Below, in pieces: positions 8,430 to 10,807 of a stretch of DNA of 10,807 nucleotides; position 1 is the stretch's first letter, and every line of letters starts with the position of its first letter. Location: positions 1 to 10,807 of the forward strand of contig JAJAZH010000122.1 in the NCBI GenBank assembly GCA_026785815.1. Direction: 5' to 3'. The notes under the pieces are model-generated. The model did no database searches and was not told where the DNA came from. It saw only the letters and a list, made by a program, of their open reading frames with translations. Position numbers and translations under genes: made by a program. The stretch comes from Ramlibacter sp. GTDB taxonomy: Bacteria; Pseudomonadota; Gammaproteobacteria; Burkholderiales; Burkholderiaceae_C.

Positions 8430-9353
8430 ATGCTGCAACAGAGAACCCTCAAAGCCCTGACCAGGGCCGTCGGCGTGGGCATGCACAGCGGGCAGCGGGT
8501 CGAGTTGACACTGCGGCCGGCCCAGCCCGACACCGGGATCGTGTTCCGGCGCACCGACCTGCCGCAGCCGGTCGACATCCCGGTCTCGGCCCAGGCGGTG
8601 TCGGATACGCGGATGGCCTCCACCATCTCCAACGGCGGTGTCAAGGTGCTCACCGTCGAACACCTGATGTCTGCCTGCGCCGGCCTGGGCATCGACAACC
8701 TCTATGTTGACATCACGGGCGAAGAGGTGCCGATCCTGGACGGCTCCTCGGCCTCCTTCGTGTTCCTGTTGCAGAGCGCGGGCATTGAACTTCAGAAGGC
8801 GCCACGCCGCTTCATCCGGGTCATCGACACGGTGGAGGTGAGCGAGGGCAGCGGCGACAGCATCAAGTGGGCCCGGCTCACGCCGTACCACGGCTTCAAG
8901 CTGAGTTTCGAGATCGACTTCGCGCACCGGGTGGTGGATTCGACCGGGCAGCGGGTCGAGTTCGACCTCGGAACCGGCTCCTACATGCGGGACATCGCGC
9001 GGGCCCGCACTTTCGGCTTCACCAAGGACCTGGAGACGATGCGGGCCAGCGGTCTGGCGCTGGGCGGCGGGCTCGACAACGCGATCGTGATGGACGACTA
9101 CCGCGTCCTCAACACCGACGGCCTGCGTTACGACGACGAATTCGTCAAGCACAAGATCCTGGATGCGATGGGCGACCTGTACCTGCTGGGCAAACCGCTG
9201 CTGGCCGAGTACAGCGCCTTCCGCTCCGGCCATGCGCTGAACAACAAGCTGCTACGCGCACTGCTGGCCCGCACCGACGCCTACGAGATCGTCACCTTCG
9301 AAGACCCGCAGCAGGCGCCGGCCGGTTTCGCGCTGCCCGCGCGAGCCTGGTGA
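8430..9353 (+). CDS. lpxC: LpxC, UDP-3-O-acyl-N-acetylglucosamine deacetylase
   Basis: LpxC is the cytosolic zinc deacetylase that catalyses the committed step of lipid A synthesis. The 307-residue length is normal. The first domain opens with LQQRTLKAL and GVGMHSG (15-21), the usual LpxC beginning. VEHLMSA (76-82) supplies catalytic Glu77 and zinc ligand His78. The second domain has [15 protein letters not shown] (183-197). [14 protein letters not shown] (241-254) gives zinc ligands His241 and Asp245, and SGHALNN (266-272) gives catalytic His268. All active-site residues are present. The gene is the last of the dcw run, 151 bases after ftsZ and beyond an inverted-repeat element, so it may use its own promoter. 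Its last codons and stop form part of a 26-bp tandem repeat. Confidence 0.97.
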   Translation: MLQQRTLKALTRAVGVGMHSGQRVELTLRPAQPDTGIVFRRTDLPQPVDIPVSAQAVSDTRMASTISNGGVKVLTVEHLMSACAGLGIDNLYVDITGEEVPILDGSSASFVFLLQSAGIELQKAPRRFIRVIDTVEVSEGSGDSIKWARLTPYHGFKLSFEIDFAHRVVDSTGQRVEFDLGTGSYMRDIARARTFGFTKDLETMRASGLALGGGLDNAIVMDDYRVLNTDGLRYDDEFVKHKILDAMGDLYLLGKPLLAEYSAFRSGHALNNKLLRALLARTDAYEIVTFEDPQQAPAGFALPARAW

Positions 9354-9414
9354 GCGCTTCGCAGCTTCGAGCCTGGTGAGCGCTTCGCAGCTTCGAGCCT
9401 GGTGAGCGCTTCGC
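9343..9414. repeat. 26-bp tandem repeat, 2.8 copies, spanning the lpxC stop codon
   Basis: Copies at 9343-9368 and 9369-9394 are identical 26-base units starting GAGCCTGGTGAGCGC; a third, 9395-9414, matches the first 20 bases and then runs into a CT microsatellite. The first unit contains the last lpxC codons and the TGA stop (9351-9353), so gain or loss of later units would not alter the LpxC protein, only the distance to ruvC. The perfect identity of the two full units suggests a recent duplication or ongoing slippage. Confidence 0.92.
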
Positions 9415-9427
9415 TCTCTCTCTCTTC
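9404..9427 (+). terminator. Possible weak terminator of lpxC, with CT microsatellite
   Basis: GAGCG (9404-9408) and CGCTC (9412-9416) form a 5-bp stem around CTT, followed by a pyrimidine run of six CT units (9414-9425). The position, at the end of lpxC and just before the end of the convergent ruvC, suits a terminator. The stem is short and the T-run is broken by C, so a functional terminator is doubtful. On the minus strand the run appears as AG repeats directly after the ruvC stop. Confidence 0.25.
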
Positions 9428-9974
9428 AGTAGCTGCGCCCGCCCTTGTACATCGCGCTGGTCCGGCGCGTCAGCTGCGTCGCCTCGGCGATGCGGTCCAT
9501 CGAGCGGCCGACATGGGCGTGCGTGATGGCCAGCCCCAGTGCATCCGCCGCATCCTTGCCGGGCAGGGCCGGCAGCTTGAGCAGCCGCTTGACCATCTCC
9601 TGCACCTGCGCCTTGCCGGCGCTGCCGGAGCCGGCCACCGCCTGCTTCATCTGCAGCGCGGTGTACTCGGCCACCGGGAGCTGGCATGACACCAGGGCCG
9701 TGATGCAGGCGCCGCGCGCCTGTCCCAACACCACGGTGGCCTGCGGGTTGACGTTGACGAAGACGATCTCGACGCAGGCGACATCCGGCAGGTAGCGTTG
9801 CTTGACCTCGTTGATGCCGTCGAACAGCACCTTCAGCCGGGCCGGCAGGTCGCCCAGGTCGATGTGGTTGGTGGTGATCGTGCCGCTCGCAACATAGCTG
9901 AGCGTGTGGCCGTCCGCGTCGACCACGCCGAAGCCGGTGCAGCGCAGGCCGGGGTCGATGCCGAGAACTCTCAT
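9426..9974 (-). CDS. ruvC: Crossover junction endodeoxyribonuclease RuvC
   Basis: RuvC is the dimeric Mg-dependent nuclease that cuts Holliday junctions during recombination and repair, working with the RuvAB motor. The 182-residue protein has the normal length and all four acidic catalytic residues: Asp7 in MRVLGIDPG, Glu69 in [11 protein letters not shown], and Asp141 and Asp144 in [17 protein letters not shown] (138-154). LGQARG (83-88) is also typical. The ATG at 9974 is chosen because RVLGIDPG follows at once; the frame is open back to 10448, but that part overlaps the divergent Bug gene. No clear ribosome-binding site precedes it, and a TATATT box lies close by. ruvA and ruvB are not in the window. 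It converges on lpxC with a 72-base gap filled by tandem repeats. Confidence 0.97.
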   Translation of the reverse strand: MRVLGIDPGLRCTGFGVVDADGHTLSYVASGTITTNHIDLGDLPARLKVLFDGINEVKQRYLPDVACVEIVFVNVNPQATVVLGQARGACITALVSCQLPVAEYTALQMKQAVAGSGSAGKAQVQEMVKRLLKLPALPGKDAADALGLAITHAHVGRSMDRIAEATQLTRRTSAMYKGGRSY

Positions 9975-9983
9975 GTGCTGCCG

Positions 9984-9989
9984 AATATA
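9984..9989 (-). promoter_or_regulatory. Candidate -10 element for ruvC
   Basis: On the minus strand TATATT ends nine bases before the ruvC ATG, which would put the transcript start within about two or three bases of the start codon. This agrees with the absence of a Shine-Dalgarno site. The -35 position at 17-base spacing reads about GCATCG, a poor match, so the call is tentative. Confidence 0.3.
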
Positions 9990-10053
9990 GGGCAGATCCG
10001 CAGGGACGATGCAGGCGCCAGCACCGACTGCGTCGCTGGCGCCGTTGCGGCGG

Positions 10054-10059
10054 GATAAT
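10054..10059 (+). promoter_or_regulatory. Candidate -10 element for the Bug-type gene
   Basis: GATAAT matches five of six bases of TATAAT and lies 30 bases before the ATG at 10089, leaving a 5' leader of roughly 20-25 bases that holds a weak AGG site (10077-10079). No convincing -35 box is present at 16-18 bases. With the ruvC box it would form a divergent promoter pair in the 114-base gap. Confidence 0.3.
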
Positions 10060-10088
10060 GAATCGTCGTCACTGCCAGGCCCTCCAAA

Positions 10089-10807
10089 ATGACTTCTTGC
10101 ACCCATCGGGCGATCGTTGCTGGCCGCCGCATCCTGCTGGCGGCGGTGGCAGCTGGCCTCACCGCGGCGGTGGTCCAGGCCCAACCCGCTTCGACCGGCC
10201 TGACTGGTTCCGCAGCGGCCTACCCGAACCGGCCGATCCGGTTGCTGGTGGGATACAGCGCCGGTGGCGGCGTCGACGCGATGGCGCGCTTGCTGGCGCC
10301 GCGCCTGGCCGCGCAACTCGGTCAACCGGTGATCGTGGACAACCGCGCCGGCGCGGCGGGATCGATCGCGGCCGATGCGGTTGCCAAGGCCGCGCCCGAT
10401 GGCTACACGCTGTTCCTCGGCGACAGCGCGACCCTGATCGCGCCGCACATGCAGCTGAAGCTGGCCTTCGACCCGATCAAGAGCTTCACCCCGATCGCCG
10501 GCGTGTTCAGCATGCCGCTGGTGATCGTCACCGGCAACAATTTTCCGGCGCTGACGCCCCAGGAGTTTGTCGCGGCGCTAAAAGCCAATCCGGGCAAGTA
10601 CTCGTTCGGCACCTCTGGCGTCGGCACGGTGCAGCACCTCGGTTTTGAAATGATGAAGGCGCAGACGGGCGCTTTCGTGGTCCACATTCCCTACCGCGGC
10701 GCGGCCCAGATCGTGCCTGACGTGATCAGCGGCCAGGTTCCGATCGGTGTGGTGAGTGCGACCGCTGCGATGGCGCAGGCCCGGGCCGGCAAGCTCAAGG
10801 CGGTGGC
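10089..10807 (+). CDS. Bug/TctC-family tripartite tricarboxylate transporter receptor, 3' truncated by window
   Basis: The frame from ATG 10089 runs off the right edge; 239 full codons are visible of a usual 320-330. Residues 1-31 look like a secretion signal, with Arg13-Arg14, a hydrophobic core (about 15-29) and a VQA cleavage site before Gln32. The mature part has the hallmarks of Bug extracytoplasmic solute receptors: [19 protein letters not shown] (45-63), [19 protein letters not shown] (79-97) with the ligand-loop region, [10 protein letters not shown] (103-112), and HIPYRGAAQ in the second half. Such proteins bind carboxylates or other small acids in the periplasm, sometimes for TctAB permeases and often as orphans. 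No permease or regulator is visible, so the ligand is unknown. A longer overlapping frame from ATG 10058 is a shadow without family features. Confidence 0.93.
   Translation, partial: MTSCTHRAIVAGRRILLAAVAAGLTAAVVQAQPASTGLTGSAAAYPNRPIRLLVGYSAGGGVDAMARLLAPRLAAQLGQPVIVDNRAGAAGSIAADAVAKAAPDGYTLFLGDSATLIAPHMQLKLAFDPIKSFTPIAGVFSMPLVIVTGNNFPALTPQEFVAALKANPGKYSFGTSGVGTVQHLGFEMMKAQTGAFVVHIPYRGAAQIVPDVISGQVPIGVVSATAAMAQARAGKLKAV

Noticed and set aside
9343..9414. CRISPR-like array
   Set aside because: The repeats are directly adjacent without spacers and begin inside lpxC; it is a plain tandem repeat.
9975..10448. N-terminal extension of ruvC giving a 340-residue protein
   Set aside because: The extension overlaps the divergent Bug gene, has no family similarity, and RuvC normally begins at the MRVLGIDPG used here.
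10058..10648. 196-codon plus-strand frame from ATG 10058
   Set aside because: It is out of frame with the clear Bug-family protein starting at 10089 and is rich in Arg/Gly/Pro as expected for a shadow frame.

Overview
The window is the distal half of a division and cell-wall (dcw) cluster from a high-GC Gram-negative bacterium, most likely a betaproteobacterium of the order Burkholderiales and probably family Comamonadaceae. This rests on several signs. The dcw gene order is the standard one for Gram-negative bacteria. lpxC (lipid A synthesis) shows an outer membrane. FtsZ and RuvC carry stretches I recognise as comamonad-like, such as DWEGGRRM in FtsZ and [11 protein letters not shown] in RuvC. 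A Bug/TctC-type solute receptor is encoded at the right edge. The intergenic gaps hold palindromic repeats of a kind I recall from comamonad genomes. The family assignment is inference; no rRNA gene is present.

Layout: 1-62 is a repeat fragment running into the ftsW start. Then, all on the + strand, come ftsW (63-1313), murG (1310-2377), murC (2388-3800), ddl (3797-4762), ftsQ (4759-5544), ftsA (5565-6794), ftsZ (7046-8278) and lpxC (8430-9353). ftsW-murG, murC-ddl and ddl-ftsQ overlap by 4 nt (ATGA). murG-murC is bridged by a five-codon minigene that overlaps both genes by 4 nt. ruvC (9974-9426) lies on the - strand, convergent with lpxC. A divergent, right-truncated Bug/TctC receptor gene starts at 10089.

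How the genes work together: FtsW polymerises septal glycan. MurG makes lipid II. MurC and Ddl supply UDP-MurNAc-L-Ala and D-Ala-D-Ala. FtsQ, FtsA and FtsZ form the divisome scaffold, membrane anchor and ring. LpxC commits UDP-GlcNAc derivatives to lipid A, so peptidoglycan and lipopolysaccharide synthesis are encoded side by side. RuvC (Holliday junction resolvase) and the Bug receptor are unrelated neighbours.

The genes themselves are ordinary and intact, with all key catalytic motifs visible. The less ordinary content is between them: a composite palindromic repeat with flanking 37-nt direct repeats between ftsA and ftsZ; the same repeat core, inverted, at the left edge beside the ftsW start; a possible 26-28-codon leader ORF whose stop codon lies in the ftsZ ribosome-binding site; a dRS3-like inverted-repeat element between ftsZ and lpxC; a -10-like hexamer placed so that lpxC mRNA could be leaderless; and a 26-bp tandem repeat that includes the lpxC stop codon. 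I found no convincing undescribed multi-gene system, CRISPR array, tRNA, rRNA or intact insertion sequence.
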